Positions 26,538 through 35,861 of a stretch of 64,000 bases of DNA are shown piece by piece (the first letter of the stretch is position 1; each line of letters starts with the position of its first letter). Below the pieces are notes generated by a model that searched no databases, was not told the origin of the DNA, and worked only from the letters and a program-made list of their open reading frames with translations. The stretch is from NCBI RefSeq assembly GCF_003932785.1, contig NZ_RQYT01000002.1:1-64000 (forward strand). The letters run 5' to 3'. The translations under genes were made by a program, and so were the position numbers. The DNA comes from Arachnia propionica (GTDB lineage Bacteria; Actinomycetota; Actinomycetes; Propionibacteriales; Propionibacteriaceae).

Positions 26538-27541
26538 GAGCCGCGGTCCTGACGGAGGGCGCCCATTGCGAGATCAGGGATGTCCCAGCGCCGGTTCCCG
26601 GGCCGGGCGAGATCAGGATTCAGGTGGCGGCGGCCGGGATCTGCGGTACCGACCACTCGATCCGCGTCGGCCAGTTCCCCTCGGCCCGGGGACGGCCGTT
26701 GATCATGGGGCACGAGTTCTCCGGGACGGTTGACGCGGTGGGGCCGGGAACCGGGGGGTTCGCCCCGGGGGATCGGGTCGCGGCGGATCCGAACTTCTTC
26801 TGCCGCGTCTGCGAGTGGTGCGCCCGAGGTGCCCCCAACCTGTGCGTCGCCTGGGGCGCTGTCGGACTGACGGCGCCCGGGGCCCTCGCGGAACTCGTCT
26901 GCATCCCCGCAGCCGGGGCCGTCCATCTGCCCGATGACGTCTCCTTCACGGCGGGTGCGTTGATCGAACCGCTGTCCTGCGTCCTCCACGCCTTCGACTA
27001 CGCCGGGCTGCGCCCGGACTCCACCACCCTCATCGTCGGGGCGGGCATGTTGGGGCTGTCCAGCCTCATCGTGGCCAGGAGCAGGGGGCACCGGGTCCAC
27101 GTCATCGAGCCCCACGCGCCACGAAGACGCCGTGCCCTCGATCTCGGCGCCGAGCAGGCCGTGGCGCCGGGGGAGTCCCTCAACGTGACGGAGTTCGACG
27201 TGGTCATCGAGGCCACCGGGGTGGGGGAGGCCGTGGTCGATGCCCTCTGTCGGTTGCGGACCCGGGGCACCTTCCTGCAGCTGGGGGCGACATCACCGGA
27301 GGTCGAGGTCGCGATCCGTCCCTTTGACGTGTTCCAGCGGGAATTGCGGATCATCGGTTCCTTCTCGGTGGCCGACCGCTACCCGGAGGCAGCCGACGTG
27401 ATCCGGGACGTCGCGGACGAGTTCGAGTCCCTGGTGACCCATACATTCCCCCTCGAGGAGTTCGAGGTCGCCATGGCGACGATGACGACCCCCGAGGCGG
27501 TCAAGATCCACATCACACCCAACGAGACAGGAGCCAAGTGA
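26534..27541 (+). CDS. Zinc-dependent medium-chain alcohol/polyol dehydrogenase (second)
   Basis: It has 335 residues, the same architecture as its neighbour but clearly divergent. Catalytic zinc ligands are Cys37 (AGICGTDHS) and His60-Glu61 (IMGHEF). The structural zinc Cys are in FFCRVCEWCARGAPNLC. The Rossmann motif is VGAGMLGLSSL. Two such enzymes plus a short-chain dehydrogenase in one operon suggest successive oxidations or an oxidation-reduction isomerisation of a polyol. Substrates cannot be assigned. Confidence 0.88.
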   Translation: MRAAVLTEGAHCEIRDVPAPVPGPGEIRIQVAAAGICGTDHSIRVGQFPSARGRPLIMGHEFSGTVDAVGPGTGGFAPGDRVAADPNFFCRVCEWCARGAPNLCVAWGAVGLTAPGALAELVCIPAAGAVHLPDDVSFTAGALIEPLSCVLHAFDYAGLRPDSTTLIVGAGMLGLSSLIVARSRGHRVHVIEPHAPRRRRALDLGAEQAVAPGESLNVTEFDVVIEATGVGEAVVDALCRLRTRGTFLQLGATSPEVEVAIRPFDVFQRELRIIGSFSVADRYPEAADVIRDVADEFESLVTHTFPLEEFEVAMATMTTPEAVKIHITPNETGAK

Positions 27542-27542
27542 C

Positions 27543-28298
27543 ATGACCGTGCAGATCGACCTTCAGGACAAGGTGGCCGTCGTCACCGGCGCCGCCCAGG
27601 GCATCGGCGAGGCCATCGCCCACGCCCTCGCTGACGCCGGGGCCCGAGTCGTGGTCGCGGACCTCAACGAGGAGCTCGGACCACGGACCGCGGAGCGGGT
27701 CGGTGGAACCTACCGCGTGCTCGACGTGACGGATTCCGCGTCGGTGGCAGCGTGCGTCGAGGGCGTCGTCGAGGAACTCGGCGGGATCGACATCTGGGTC
27801 AACAACGCGGGCATCGACATCAACGAGGCCGCGGAGGACATGACGGACGAGCAGTTCACCAAGGTCATCGACGTCAACCTCGTCGGAACCTTCTACTGCT
27901 GCCGTGAGGTGGGCAGGCACATGATCGGTCGAGGCGGCGGAGTCATCGTCAACATCGCCTCCATGTCCGGCATCATCTCGAACCACCCGCAGCCGCAGTG
28001 TGCCTACAACGCCTCCAAGGCCGCCGTCGCGATGCTCACGAAGTCCCTGGCGGGGGAGTGGGGACGCAAGGGGATCCGCATCAATGCCGTGTCCCCCGGC
28101 TACACCCGCACCGCCATCCTCGACTCGGTGGAGGCCCTCCAACCGGAGTGGACCAACCTGTGGTTCCAGGAGACCCCCATGGGACGTGCGGCCGACGTCA
28201 AGGAGATCGCCTCGCTGGTCCGCTTCCTCGCCTCCGACCATGCCACCTTCATGACCGGCAGCAATGTCGTCATCGACGGTGGCTACACCTGCTGGTGA
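27543..28298 (+). CDS. Short-chain dehydrogenase/reductase
   Basis: This classical SDR has 251 residues. It shows TGAAQGIG (15-22), Asp40 after the second strand favouring NAD(H), NNAG (87-90), catalytic Ser near residue 140 and YNASK with Tyr155 and Lys159. Relatives act on sorbitol, arabitol, galactitol and sugar acids. It starts 1 base after the stop of the preceding dehydrogenase gene. Likely role is a redox step on the polyol or ketose handled by the operon. Confidence 0.9.
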   Translation: MTVQIDLQDKVAVVTGAAQGIGEAIAHALADAGARVVVADLNEELGPRTAERVGGTYRVLDVTDSASVAACVEGVVEELGGIDIWVNNAGIDINEAAEDMTDEQFTKVIDVNLVGTFYCCREVGRHMIGRGGGVIVNIASMSGIISNHPQPQCAYNASKAAVAMLTKSLAGEWGRKGIRINAVSPGYTRTAILDSVEALQPEWTNLWFQETPMGRAADVKEIASLVRFLASDHATFMTGSNVVIDGGYTCW

Positions 28299-28305
28299 GG
28301 CCGTC

Positions 28306-29142
28306 ATGACGGTCGCGGACCTTCGTGAACTGGCTGCCGCTGCAGCGGCCGAGGGAGGGGGCCTGGGCGCCTTCAACGTCATTCAGCTGGAGCACGCCGA
28401 GGCCTTCACCGAGGCGGCGGTCGAGGTTGGACGGCCGGTCGTGCTGCAGATCAGCGAGAACGCCGTGGCATACCACGGTTCCCTGGAGCCCATCGCAGTT
28501 GCGACGCTGGCGGTGGCGAGGAATGCGCCGGTGCCCGTCGTCGTGCATCTGGACCATGCCGAGTCCTTCCCCCTCATCCAGGAGGCCGTGGGACTGGGCA
28601 TCAACTCCGTGATGTTCGACGCCTCCCGGCTCGACCACGCGACGAACACCGAACGGACCCGCCAAGTGGTGCTGTGGTGTCACGAACGGGGGGTGAGCGT
28701 GGAGGCCGAACTCGGTGAGGTGGGGGGCAAGAACGGGGTCCACGACCCCACCGCCCGAACCGACCCCGACGAGGCGGCTCGATTCGTCGCGGACACCGGG
28801 GTGGATCTCCTGGCCGTCGCCGTCGGATCCTCCCACGCGATGGTGGATCGGGACGCGGTGCTCGACCTGGACCTCATCACGCGGATCCGGGACGCGGTTC
28901 CGGTGCCCCTGGTGCTCCACGGCTCCTCGGGGGTGAGCGATGAGGGGATGCGGGCGGCGATCCGGCACGGGATGACGAAGATCAACGTGTCCACCCACTT
29001 CAACAAGGTGTTCACCGAAACGGTGCGCCACCAACTCGTTGAGCATCCGGAACTGGTCGATCCGAGGAAATACGTCGGACCGGGGCGGAAGGCGATCACG
29101 AGGGAGGCGGCCCGCCTGCTCGCGTGGTACGCAGGAGGGTAG
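28306..29142 (+). CDS. Class II ketose-bisphosphate aldolase (FbaA/GatY family)
   Basis: This zinc aldolase has 278 residues. The catalytic Asp83 and zinc His84 are in VHLDHAES, with further ligands His177 (VGSSHAM) and His205 (LHGSSGV). The phosphate-binding NVST follows at 227-230. Length matches GatY/KbaY and small FbaA enzymes. It would split a fructose-, tagatose- or related ketose-bisphosphate into triose phosphates, ending the pathway encoded upstream. The ATG at 28306 gives the family's usual start, and the longer frame is not supported. A strong terminator follows. Confidence 0.9.
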   Translation: MTVADLRELAAAAAAEGGGLGAFNVIQLEHAEAFTEAAVEVGRPVVLQISENAVAYHGSLEPIAVATLAVARNAPVPVVVHLDHAESFPLIQEAVGLGINSVMFDASRLDHATNTERTRQVVLWCHERGVSVEAELGEVGGKNGVHDPTARTDPDEAARFVADTGVDLLAVAVGSSHAMVDRDAVLDLDLITRIRDAVPVPLVLHGSSGVSDEGMRAAIRHGMTKINVSTHFNKVFTETVRHQLVEHPELVDPRKYVGPGRKAITREAARLLAWYAGG

Positions 29143-29160
29143 GAATGGACCCTGTGTGAT

Positions 29161-29201
29161 GGGGCCGGGATCGATGGCGTCACTGCCACGATCCCGGCCC
29201 C
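29161..29201. terminator. Bidirectional terminator after the polyol operon and tRNA-Val
   Basis: GGGGCCGGGATCG (29161-29173) pairs perfectly with 29189-29201, and TGGC/GCCA extends the stem inside. It lies 18 bases after the aldolase stop and 7 bases beyond the 3' end of the minus-strand tRNA, so it can serve both. Confidence 0.85.
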
Positions 29202-29208
29202 GAACGGG

Positions 29209-29282
29209 TGGGCGCAGAGGGACTTGAACCCCCGACTCCCTGCTTGTAAGGCAGGTGCTCTGACCACCTGAGCTATGCGCCC
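29209..29282 (-). tRNA. tRNA-Val (anticodon UAC)
   Basis: The minus strand folds as a standard cloverleaf. The acceptor stem is GGGCGCA paired with TGCGCCC, and the D-arm contains AGCTCAGGTGGT. The anticodon stem CCTGC/GCAGG holds loop CTTACAA, and the T-arm contains GGTTCAAGTCC. The anticodon TAC reads GUA, so it is valine. The discriminator base is A and the 3' CCA is not encoded. Confidence 0.95.
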
Positions 29283-29373
29283 GCACCCCGCTCACCGTGA
29301 GGCGGCGGCACCAGCACAATCTACTGGGCGGCCGCCGACGGTGCACCTCGGGTGCCCCGAGGGGGCGGCAGGC

Positions 29374-29826
29374 TCAGCCGAGCGCGGCCCGAACCAGTTG
29401 CGCGACCAGGCGGCCCTCGGCCCTGCCTGCGACCTTGGCGTTGACGGCCTTCACGATGGCGCCCATGTGCTTCATCGTCGCTTCCGGCACGGCGGCGACC
29501 TCCTCGTCGACGAGGGCCCTGACCTCGTCATCGGTCATCGGAGCCGGCAGGTAGGTCGCCATGAACTCGGCCTCCCGTTCCTCCTTCTCGGCCAGTTCGG
29601 GCCGTCCTGCCTCGGCATAGGTGGCGGCAGAGTCGCGACGCTTCCGCTGTTCCTTCGTGATGACCGCGATCTCCTCCTCGTCGCTGAGCTCGCGGGCGAC
29701 ATCCCCGGCCACCTCCTCGACGGTGATGGCCGCCATCATCATCCGGATCACGGACTTCGCGAACTCATCCTTGGCCCTCAGTGCGTCGGCGAGGTCGTTC
29801 TTCAACTGGGTCTTCGTGGCAGCCAC
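29374..29826 (-). CDS. GatB/YqeY domain-containing protein
   Basis: This soluble mainly helical protein has 150 residues and belongs to the YqeY family, related to the tRNA-binding tail domain of GatB. Typical segments are [23 protein letters not shown], the basic [23 protein letters not shown] and the end [29 protein letters not shown]. It begins with GTG at 29826 behind GAAAGGA. Its cellular role is not established. It lies divergent from prfB. Confidence 0.9.
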   Translation of the reverse strand: MAATKTQLKNDLADALRAKDEFAKSVIRMMMAAITVEEVAGDVARELSDEEEIAVITKEQRKRRDSAATYAEAGRPELAEKEEREAEFMATYLPAPMTDDEVRALVDEEVAAVPEATMKHMGAIVKAVNAKVAGRAEGRLVAQLVRAALG

Positions 29827-29888
29827 TTCATTCCTTTCTCAGCTCCTGCCCCCAATTCAACCAGCCGGGGAAACCCCGGGGCTCAGGG

Positions 29889-29902
29889 TAGACTCACGGA
29901 TC
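29889..29902 (+). promoter_or_regulatory. Likely leaderless promoter for prfB
   Basis: A TAGACT -10 box (29889-29894) ends 8 bases before the GTG start codon of prfB and no Shine-Dalgarno lies between. Transcription would begin within one or two bases of the start codon. Confidence 0.5.
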
Positions 29903-31018
29903 GTGGCTGAAGCTGACCTCTCCCTCGTGATCGACCAGTTGTCCAAGTCCCTCGAGTCCATCGAGGCCGTGGCCGACCTGCCCAGGCTGCGTGCCGAGAT
30001 CGCCCAGCTGTCGGAGGAGGTGGCAGCCCCCGACCTCTGGGATGACCAGGAGAACGCCCAGCGTGTGACGTCGACGCTCTCGGCCCGGCAGAACGAGGTC
30101 GAGAGGCTCGAGTCGCTGCGGGGCCGACTCGAGGACGCCTCCGTGATGCTGGAACTGGCGATGGAGGAGGACGACGCCGAGACCCGGGGCGAGGTCGACA
30201 AGGAGCTGGCCCGCCTCGCGAAGGAGATCGAGGCTCTCGAGGTGCGCACCCTCCTGTCCGGCGAGTACGACTCCCGCGAGGCGCTCGTCACCATCCGGGC
30301 CGAGGCCGGGGGAGTGGATGCGGCGGACTTCGCCGAGAAGCTCATGCGCATGTACCTGCGGTGGGCGGAGCGTCACGGTCATCCCGTCGAGGTCTATGAC
30401 ACCTCCTACGCCGAGGAGGCGGGGCTCAAGTCCGCGACGTTCGCCGTCAAGGCCCCGTTCGCCTACGGCACGCTCTCGGTCGAGCAGGGTACGCACCGGC
30501 TCGTGCGGATCTCCCCCTTCGACAACCAGGGGAGGCGGCAGACCTCCTTCGCCGGGGTGGAGGTGCTGCCGGTCACGGAGGAGACGGACTCCATCGACAT
30601 TCCCGAGGGGGACATCCGGGTCGACGTCTTCCGGTCCTCGGGCCCGGGCGGGCAGTCCGTGAACACCACTGACTCCGCCGTCCGCATCACCCATCTGCCC
30701 ACGGGGCTGGTCGTCAGTTGCCAGAACGAGAAGTCCCAGCTCCAGAACAAGGCGGCCGCGCTGCGCGTTCTCCAGTCGCGACTCCTCGAACTCGCCCGAG
30801 CGGAGCGTGAGAAGGAGATGAACGCGCTCAAGGGCGATGGCGGAAATTCCTGGGGGGCGCAGATGCGTTCCTACGTCATGAATCCATATCAGATGGTCAA
30901 GGACCTGCGCACCGAGTACGAGGTGGGAAACCCGGACGCGGTGTTCGACGGTGACATCGACGGTTTCATCGATGCGGGGATCCGCTGGCGCAAGCGTTCG
31001 GAGAGCGCCGAGAGCTGA
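29903..31018 (+). CDS. prfB: Peptide chain release factor 2
   Basis: It ends translation at UGA and UAA codons. It has 371 residues. The stop-recognition tripeptide SPF is in RISPFDNQG and the peptidyl-hydrolysis motif GGQ is in [16 protein letters not shown]. The GTG at 29903 gives the family's usual N-terminus. The gene is one continuous frame, so the in-frame UGA and +1 frameshift found in many prfB genes is absent. It heads the conserved prfB-ftsE-ftsX-peptidase-smpB order. Confidence 0.96.
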   Translation: MAEADLSLVIDQLSKSLESIEAVADLPRLRAEIAQLSEEVAAPDLWDDQENAQRVTSTLSARQNEVERLESLRGRLEDASVMLELAMEEDDAETRGEVDKELARLAKEIEALEVRTLLSGEYDSREALVTIRAEAGGVDAADFAEKLMRMYLRWAERHGHPVEVYDTSYAEEAGLKSATFAVKAPFAYGTLSVEQGTHRLVRISPFDNQGRRQTSFAGVEVLPVTEETDSIDIPEGDIRVDVFRSSGPGGQSVNTTDSAVRITHLPTGLVVSCQNEKSQLQNKAAALRVLQSRLLELARAEREKEMNALKGDGGNSWGAQMRSYVMNPYQMVKDLRTEYEVGNPDAVFDGDIDGFIDAGIRWRKRSESAES

Positions 31019-31137
31019 TCCGCTCCGCCCTTGCGGCGTGTTGGTGTGGGCGTCGCCTTGAAGGGTGTGCTTGACTTCTAGTGGCCGTGTCCTGGGGATC
31101 ACCCAGGATTCTTCCCCTAGTCGGTCGGAGATGCACA

Positions 31138-31824
31138 GTGATCACGTTCGAGGACGTCACGAAGTTCTACCCCGGGCAGGACCGCCCGGCGCTTCGGAAC
31201 ATCAACCTTGAGATCGCCAAGGGGGAGTTCGTGTTCCTCGTCGGCCAGTCAGGGTCCGGCAAGTCGACCTTCCTCCGGCTCATCCTGCGCGAGTACCGTC
31301 CCTCGACGGGCACGTTGTACGTGGCGGGAAAGAATCTCTCCAGCCTCAATCAGTGGAAGGTCCCGGCCCTGCGGCGACAGATCGGAACCGTTTTCCAGGA
31401 CTTCCGACTGCTCCCCGGCAAGACCGTCTACGAGAATGTTGCCTTCGCCCTCCAGGTGATCGGCAAGCCGAGTCGCGTCATTCGCAAGATGGTCCCGGAA
31501 ACCCTCGAGCTGGTGGGACTGGAAGGCAAGGAGAACCGCCTCAATGAGGAACTCTCCGGCGGTGAGCAGCAGCGTGTGGCCATCGCGCGGGCCTTCGTCA
31601 ACCGCCCCAAGATCCTCATCGCCGACGAGCCCACGGGGAACCTTGACCCGGAGACGAGTGTCGGCATCATGAAGCTGCTCGACCGGATCAACCGTTCCGA
31701 CACGACCGTCATCATGGCCACCCACGACTCCACGATCGTCGACCAGATGCGACGCCGCGTCCTCGAGCTGCGCCAGGGCGAGCTCGTGCGAGACCAGGCC
31801 AAGGGCGTCTACGGCGCGAACTGA
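31138..31824 (+). CDS. ftsE: Cell division ATP-binding protein FtsE
   Basis: This ABC-type ATPase has 228 residues from the GTG at 31138, which follows CGGAG. Walker A is GQSGSGKST (36-44), the signature [14 protein letters not shown], and Walker [13 protein letters not shown]. With FtsX it forms a membrane complex that drives cell-wall hydrolases during division rather than transport. FtsX follows after 15 bases. Confidence 0.95.
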   Translation: MITFEDVTKFYPGQDRPALRNINLEIAKGEFVFLVGQSGSGKSTFLRLILREYRPSTGTLYVAGKNLSSLNQWKVPALRRQIGTVFQDFRLLPGKTVYENVAFALQVIGKPSRVIRKMVPETLELVGLEGKENRLNEELSGGEQQRVAIARAFVNRPKILIADEPTGNLDPETSVGIMKLLDRINRSDTTVIMATHDSTIVDQMRRRVLELRQGELVRDQAKGVYGAN

Positions 31825-31839
31825 GAACGAGGACTTCCA

Positions 31840-32742
31840 ATGAGGCATTCACTTCGCGAAACCTGGTCGGGGCTCAAGCGCAACCTCGCGATGACCATCG
31901 CCGTCATCGTGACGACGTCCGTGTCCCTGACCCTGTTCGGGCTCGGGCTCCTCACCTCGCAGGAGGTCGACCTGGTCAAGTCCCGGTGGTACGACAAGAT
32001 CGAGATCTCGGTCTTCCTGTGCACCGAGCGGACCTCCGGCGGCACCTGCGAGGAGGGCAAGGCCACCACCGACGCCCAGCGTGAGGCGATCAAGACCGCG
32101 CTGGAGGCCAATCCCGAGGTCAAGGAGGTCTTCTACGAGTCCAAGGCGGAGGCCTTCAAGGAGTTCCAGCGGGTGTTCAAGGATTCGCCCATCCTGGCCT
32201 CCCGCACGGAGGAGCAGATGCAGGACTCCTTCCGCATCAAGCTCGAGAACCCCGAGAACTACAAGGGGGTCGTCAGCGAGGCCGAGGGCCTCCAGGGCGT
32301 GCAGAACGTGCAGGATCTGCGTGGCGTCCTCGACCCGATCTTCAAGTCCCTCAACACCCTCCAGTGGGCGACCCTGGGCATGAGCTTCCTCCTGCTGCTG
32401 GCAGCGGCTCTCCAGATCTCCACGACCATCCGCATGGCGGCGTTCACCCGTCGTCGGGAGATCGGCATCATGCGGCTGGTGGGCGCCTCCAACTTCTACA
32501 TCCTCCTCCCGTTCCTCCTGGAGAGCCTCGTGGCTGCGCTCGTCGGTGTCCTGCTCGCCAGCGGGGCGCTGACGGTGACCTACTTCGTCGTCATCGAGAA
32601 CACGGCTCGGGTCAAGCTGCCCGCTCTCCCCTGGATCGGGGAGTCCCATCTCATGATGTGCATCGGTGCGATCGCCGCCGTTGGCATCGCCCTGTCCATC
32701 ATTCCGACGCTTCTGGCAACCCGGAAGTACCTGAGAATCTGA
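31840..32742 (+). CDS. ftsX: Cell division membrane protein FtsX
   Basis: It has 300 residues: one N-terminal helix (AMTIAVIVTTSVSLTLFGLGLL), a large extracytoplasmic loop of about 140 residues containing two Cys, and three C-terminal helices in the FtsX-type permease fold (TRRREIGIMRLVGAS between them). The extracytoplasmic loop contacts peptidoglycan hydrolases or their coiled-coil activators. The next gene encodes a suitable partner. GAGGA precedes the ATG. Confidence 0.95.
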   Translation: MRHSLRETWSGLKRNLAMTIAVIVTTSVSLTLFGLGLLTSQEVDLVKSRWYDKIEISVFLCTERTSGGTCEEGKATTDAQREAIKTALEANPEVKEVFYESKAEAFKEFQRVFKDSPILASRTEEQMQDSFRIKLENPENYKGVVSEAEGLQGVQNVQDLRGVLDPIFKSLNTLQWATLGMSFLLLLAAALQISTTIRMAAFTRRREIGIMRLVGASNFYILLPFLLESLVAALVGVLLASGALTVTYFVVIENTARVKLPALPWIGESHLMMCIGAIAAVGIALSIIPTLLATRKYLRI

Positions 32743-32759
32743 CCGCGAAGGAGACCAAG

Positions 32760-34166
32760 GTGATTCGGGATCTTCCCCCTCTGCCCGAGAACCGTAAGCT
32801 CACACGCATCAAGCGTGGCCTGGTGGCGCTCGCCCTTGGTGTGACCGTGGCGTGCGGGCCGATCGGGCCCGCAGCGGCCGACGAGCTCGACGACCGCAGG
32901 GACCAGCTCGACAAGGAGATACAGGCCCAGAACCAGGCCGTCGAGGGTGCATCCAGTGAGGTGACCAAGGCCGTGCAGGCCTTCGAGGCGGCCAAGAAGG
33001 ACCTCGCGACGGCCGAGCAGGAGCTTGCCACCGCTGAGGAGGAGCGCAAGGCAGCCGAGGAACTCGACACCCAGCGGGCCAAGGAACTCGAGGCGGCCGA
33101 GGTACGCCTCGAGAAGGCGATCGCCGATGTCGACTTCGCCAAGGCCTCCTACGACGTCGTCGACCGGCGCACGAGCGAGGAGGTCAACGTTATCGCCCAG
33201 CAGAACGGCGGGTTGATGCAGCTCTCGCTCTTCGTCGGGGACGTGTCGGCCGCCGACCTGAACCAGCGCGCGCAGCTCTCGGACACCCTGTTCTCCTCAT
33301 CGGCCATCGAGCTCGACGAACTGACCGAACGCCGATTCAGGATGGAGTCGGCACAGCAGGAGGCCGAGGACGCGGAGAAGGCGGCCGAGGAGGCGCGACA
33401 GGCGGCTGCTGAACAACTCAAGGTCACGGAGCAGAAGAAGCAGGAGGCCGAGACCAAGAAGGCCGCGGTCGCGAAGAAGGTCGAGGAACGTGACGCCGCC
33501 AGCAAGGCTGCCGAGGAGCAGTTGGCGGCTGAGAAGCAACGCCAGAGCGAGTTGGCCGCCGAGTCCAGCGACCTCGACCGTCGTATCCAGGAGCGCATCG
33601 CCGAGCAGAAGCGGCTGGAGCAGGAACGTATCGCCCGCGAGAAGGCCGAGGCGGAACGACGTGCCGAGGCGGAACGGAACAAGGCCACCAATTCGAGACC
33701 CACCGATTCGGGAGGGTCGTCCAACGGCGGGGGTGGCGGTTCCGGATCGACCTCCTACAGCAGCGGCTCGGGATTCATCCGTCCGGTCAGCGGCAGCCTG
33801 AGTTCCCCCTACGGGATGCGACTGCATCCGGTGCTGGGGTACTGGAAGCTGCATGATGGCACCGACTTCGCGGCCCCGTGTGGCGCGGAGCTGCGTGCAC
33901 CCGCCGACGGTACGGTGGTCGAGAAGTACTTCAACGCCGGCTACGGCAACCGACTCATGATCGACCACGGCAAGGTGAACGGCGACTACGTCACCACGGG
34001 ATACAACCACGCCACCCACTACGTGGTCTCGGTGGGGCAACACGTCTCCAAGGGACAGGTCGTCGGCTACGTGGGCTCCACGGGCTACTCGACGGGATGC
34101 CACCTGCACCTCATGGTGTGGGAGAACGGCAACCGGGTTGATCCCATGGCCCGCTGGTTCGACTGA
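32760..34166 (+). CDS. Secreted coiled-coil M23 (LytM) peptidase, probable FtsEX partner
   Basis: It has 468 residues from the GTG at 32760 behind AAGGAG. A signal peptide ends near PAAADE, then comes a long charged coiled coil (about residues 45-310), a Gly/Ser linker, and a C-terminal M23 domain. The zinc site is complete, with [11 protein letters not shown] (His and Asp) and HLHLMVW (the HxH). The layout, coiled coil plus LytM directly after ftsX, matches EnvC/CwlO-type proteins controlled by FtsEX. An intact metal site predicts that it cuts peptidoglycan itself rather than only activating another enzyme. Confidence 0.9.
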   Translation: MIRDLPPLPENRKLTRIKRGLVALALGVTVACGPIGPAAADELDDRRDQLDKEIQAQNQAVEGASSEVTKAVQAFEAAKKDLATAEQELATAEEERKAAEELDTQRAKELEAAEVRLEKAIADVDFAKASYDVVDRRTSEEVNVIAQQNGGLMQLSLFVGDVSAADLNQRAQLSDTLFSSSAIELDELTERRFRMESAQQEAEDAEKAAEEARQAAAEQLKVTEQKKQEAETKKAAVAKKVEERDAASKAAEEQLAAEKQRQSELAAESSDLDRRIQERIAEQKRLEQERIAREKAEAERRAEAERNKATNSRPTDSGGSSNGGGGGSGSTSYSSGSGFIRPVSGSLSSPYGMRLHPVLGYWKLHDGTDFAAPCGAELRAPADGTVVEKYFNAGYGNRLMIDHGKVNGDYVTTGYNHATHYVVSVGQHVSKGQVVGYVGSTGYSTGCHLHLMVWENGNRVDPMARWFD

Positions 34167-34189
34167 GTCGCGCGTGGCATGATTGCACG

Positions 34190-34678
34190 ATGCCCAGGGA
34201 AACCGGACGCACGATGGTTGCGCAGAACAAGAAGGCCCGACACGACTACGAGATCGGCGAGTCGTTCGAGGCCGGCCTGGTGCTGACCGGCACCGAGGTG
34301 AAGACGTTGCGTCTGGGAAGGGTGAGCCTTGCCGAGGCCTACGCCACGGTCGATGACGGGGAGGTGTGGCTGCGCAACGTCAACATTCCCGAGTACGAGT
34401 TCGGCACCTGGCGCAACCACTCGGCAACACGATCCCGGAAGCTGCTCCTGAACAAGCGTGAGATCGCCCGGCTGTCGCGGGAGACCGAGGCGACGGGACG
34501 AACCATCGTGCCACTGTCCCTGTACTTCAAGGACGGCTATGCGAAGGTCGAGATCGCGGTGGCGACGGGCAAGCGCGATTGGGACAAACGCCAGTCCATC
34601 GCCCAGCGCGATGCCGACCGGGAGGCCCAGCGTGCGTTGCGGGCCAGGAACCGGCTGGGTGCCGGACGCAGGAGGTAG
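34190..34678 (+). CDS. smpB: SsrA-binding protein SmpB
   Basis: This RNA-binding protein has 162 residues and delivers tmRNA to stalled ribosomes. Family motifs: [33 protein letters not shown]-like [11 protein letters not shown], and the basic tail [26 protein letters not shown]. The tmRNA gene is 0.7 kb downstream, with one small membrane-protein gene between. Confidence 0.96.
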   Translation: MPRETGRTMVAQNKKARHDYEIGESFEAGLVLTGTEVKTLRLGRVSLAEAYATVDDGEVWLRNVNIPEYEFGTWRNHSATRSRKLLLNKREIARLSRETEATGRTIVPLSLYFKDGYAKVEIAVATGKRDWDKRQSIAQRDADREAQRALRARNRLGAGRRR

Positions 34679-34783
34679 TACCCCGGTGACGGCCCGTGCC
34701 ATGGGTACGCGACCGGGGGCCCGACGCCGCCAGGGCACGATCAGGGCGAACCCCCATGGAGTCCGATCCCATGTGGGTGCATC

Positions 34784-35380
34784 ATGGATGACATGACTGA
34801 CCCGATGCTCTCGACCCTCGTCACCGACATTCAACGGGATCGTGCGGTCGAGTATCTGCAGCGGGCCTACGCAGCGAACGTCATCTCGGACGAGATGTTC
34901 GAGGAGCGCCTCGGGCTGGCTCTCACCGCAACGACCCGCGCGGAACTCAACGCCTCCCTCAAGGGGTTGGCGAGGGTGGCCCCGGCGATGTTGACGCAGG
35001 CTCCCACAGTGCAGGACACACCCTTCGACGGGGCGCGCAACGTGGTGTCGGGTTTCATCCATCTGGGGACGCTGCCCTCCTGCTTCATCATCCCAGCGGT
35101 GGCCAAGGCGTTGGCCCCGAACGGCTCCCGGATCTCGCTGGAGGCCTCGCGGGCGATGTGCTTCCAGTTCAGCGCCGTCGTCTACGGCGGAATTGCCATC
35201 CTGCTCACGATCATGGGCTTCACCCCACCAGCCCTGCTGTTCGTCGGGTTCGTGGCCTGGGGGCTCATGACCCTGTGGTTGGCGATCCGGGCCTTCAACG
35301 GGGAGCGGAGCACGGAGCTGATCGAGAAGCTCATGCTCATGCGGCCCATCGAGGACAGGACACGTGGTCGGATGCGCTAG
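34784..35380 (+). CDS. DUF1707-type small membrane protein with DUF4870-like C-terminus
   Basis: It has 198 residues. The N-terminal 60 residues follow the DUF1707 pattern (RDRAVEYLQRAYAANVISDEMFEERLGLALTA..TRAELNASLKGL). A hydrophobic C-terminal part with about three membrane segments resembles DUF4870. Function is unknown. It lies between smpB and the tmRNA gene. Several in-frame ATGs near the start make the exact N-terminus uncertain, and no clear ribosome site is seen. Confidence 0.75.
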   Translation: MDDMTDPMLSTLVTDIQRDRAVEYLQRAYAANVISDEMFEERLGLALTATTRAELNASLKGLARVAPAMLTQAPTVQDTPFDGARNVVSGFIHLGTLPSCFIIPAVAKALAPNGSRISLEASRAMCFQFSAVVYGGIAILLTIMGFTPPALLFVGFVAWGLMTLWLAIRAFNGERSTELIEKLMLMRPIEDRTRGRMR

Positions 35381-35402
35381 ACTTGCTTCGTACAACTCAA
35401 GA

Positions 35403-35769
35403 GGGGATGACTGGTTTCGACTTGGACGGTGGTTCGAGGAGAAGCGGGCCGAGGATCCACGCTCATCTCGTAAACGATGTGTGGAAACCAACAAGTGCCA
35501 AGAACAATCGCACTGACTTCGCTCTCGCTGCCTGATCAGCGATCGAAGGGTCACGCCCGGGTTTAGCCTTCGACCCGGTGCCTGGCCTCATTTCAGAAGG
35601 CTTGCTGAACGACCTGCGCCGCGGGGGTCGTTCGGGACTTCACTGCGGCTGGGCCTGGCTGCGACTTGCTGACATGAGTGCAGGGGCTGAGTGAACCGTC
35701 ACGTCAGCTGCGCCCGGAGAAGCCCTGGTTCGCCTTTCAAGGACGCGGGTTCAATTCCCGCCATCTCCA
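35403..35769 (+). ncRNA. ssrA: Transfer-messenger RNA (tmRNA)
   Basis: The RNA rescues stalled ribosomes and tags the unfinished protein. The 5' end GGGGATGACTGGTTTCGAC is the tmRNA signature, and the 3' end carries the tRNA-like T-arm GGTTCAATTCCC and CATCTCC, which pairs with GGGGATG. The tag frame (35497-35535) reads AKNNRTDFALAA followed by TGA, close to other actinobacterial tags ending in ALAA. The 3' CCA is not encoded. Length is 367 bases. Confidence 0.96.
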
Positions 35770-35800
35770 CGTTTCCGTCCGCCGGTTCACGGCTGACATC

Positions 35801-35826
35801 CGACGCGCCCCGCCGGGGGCGCGTCG
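35801..35826 (+). terminator. Stem-loop terminator after tmRNA
   Basis: CGACGCGCCCC (35801-35811) pairs perfectly with GGGGCGCGTCG (35816-35826) around GCCG. It also precedes the convergent end of the GH13 gene (35862). Confidence 0.75.
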
Positions 35827-35861
35827 TCGCGTTTCCGGGCCCGTCTCGCGGGCCGTGGGCC

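Noticed and set aside
29903-31018. Programmed +1 frameshift in prfB
   Set aside because: No in-frame TGA or frameshift signal is found near codon 25. The gene is one open frame.
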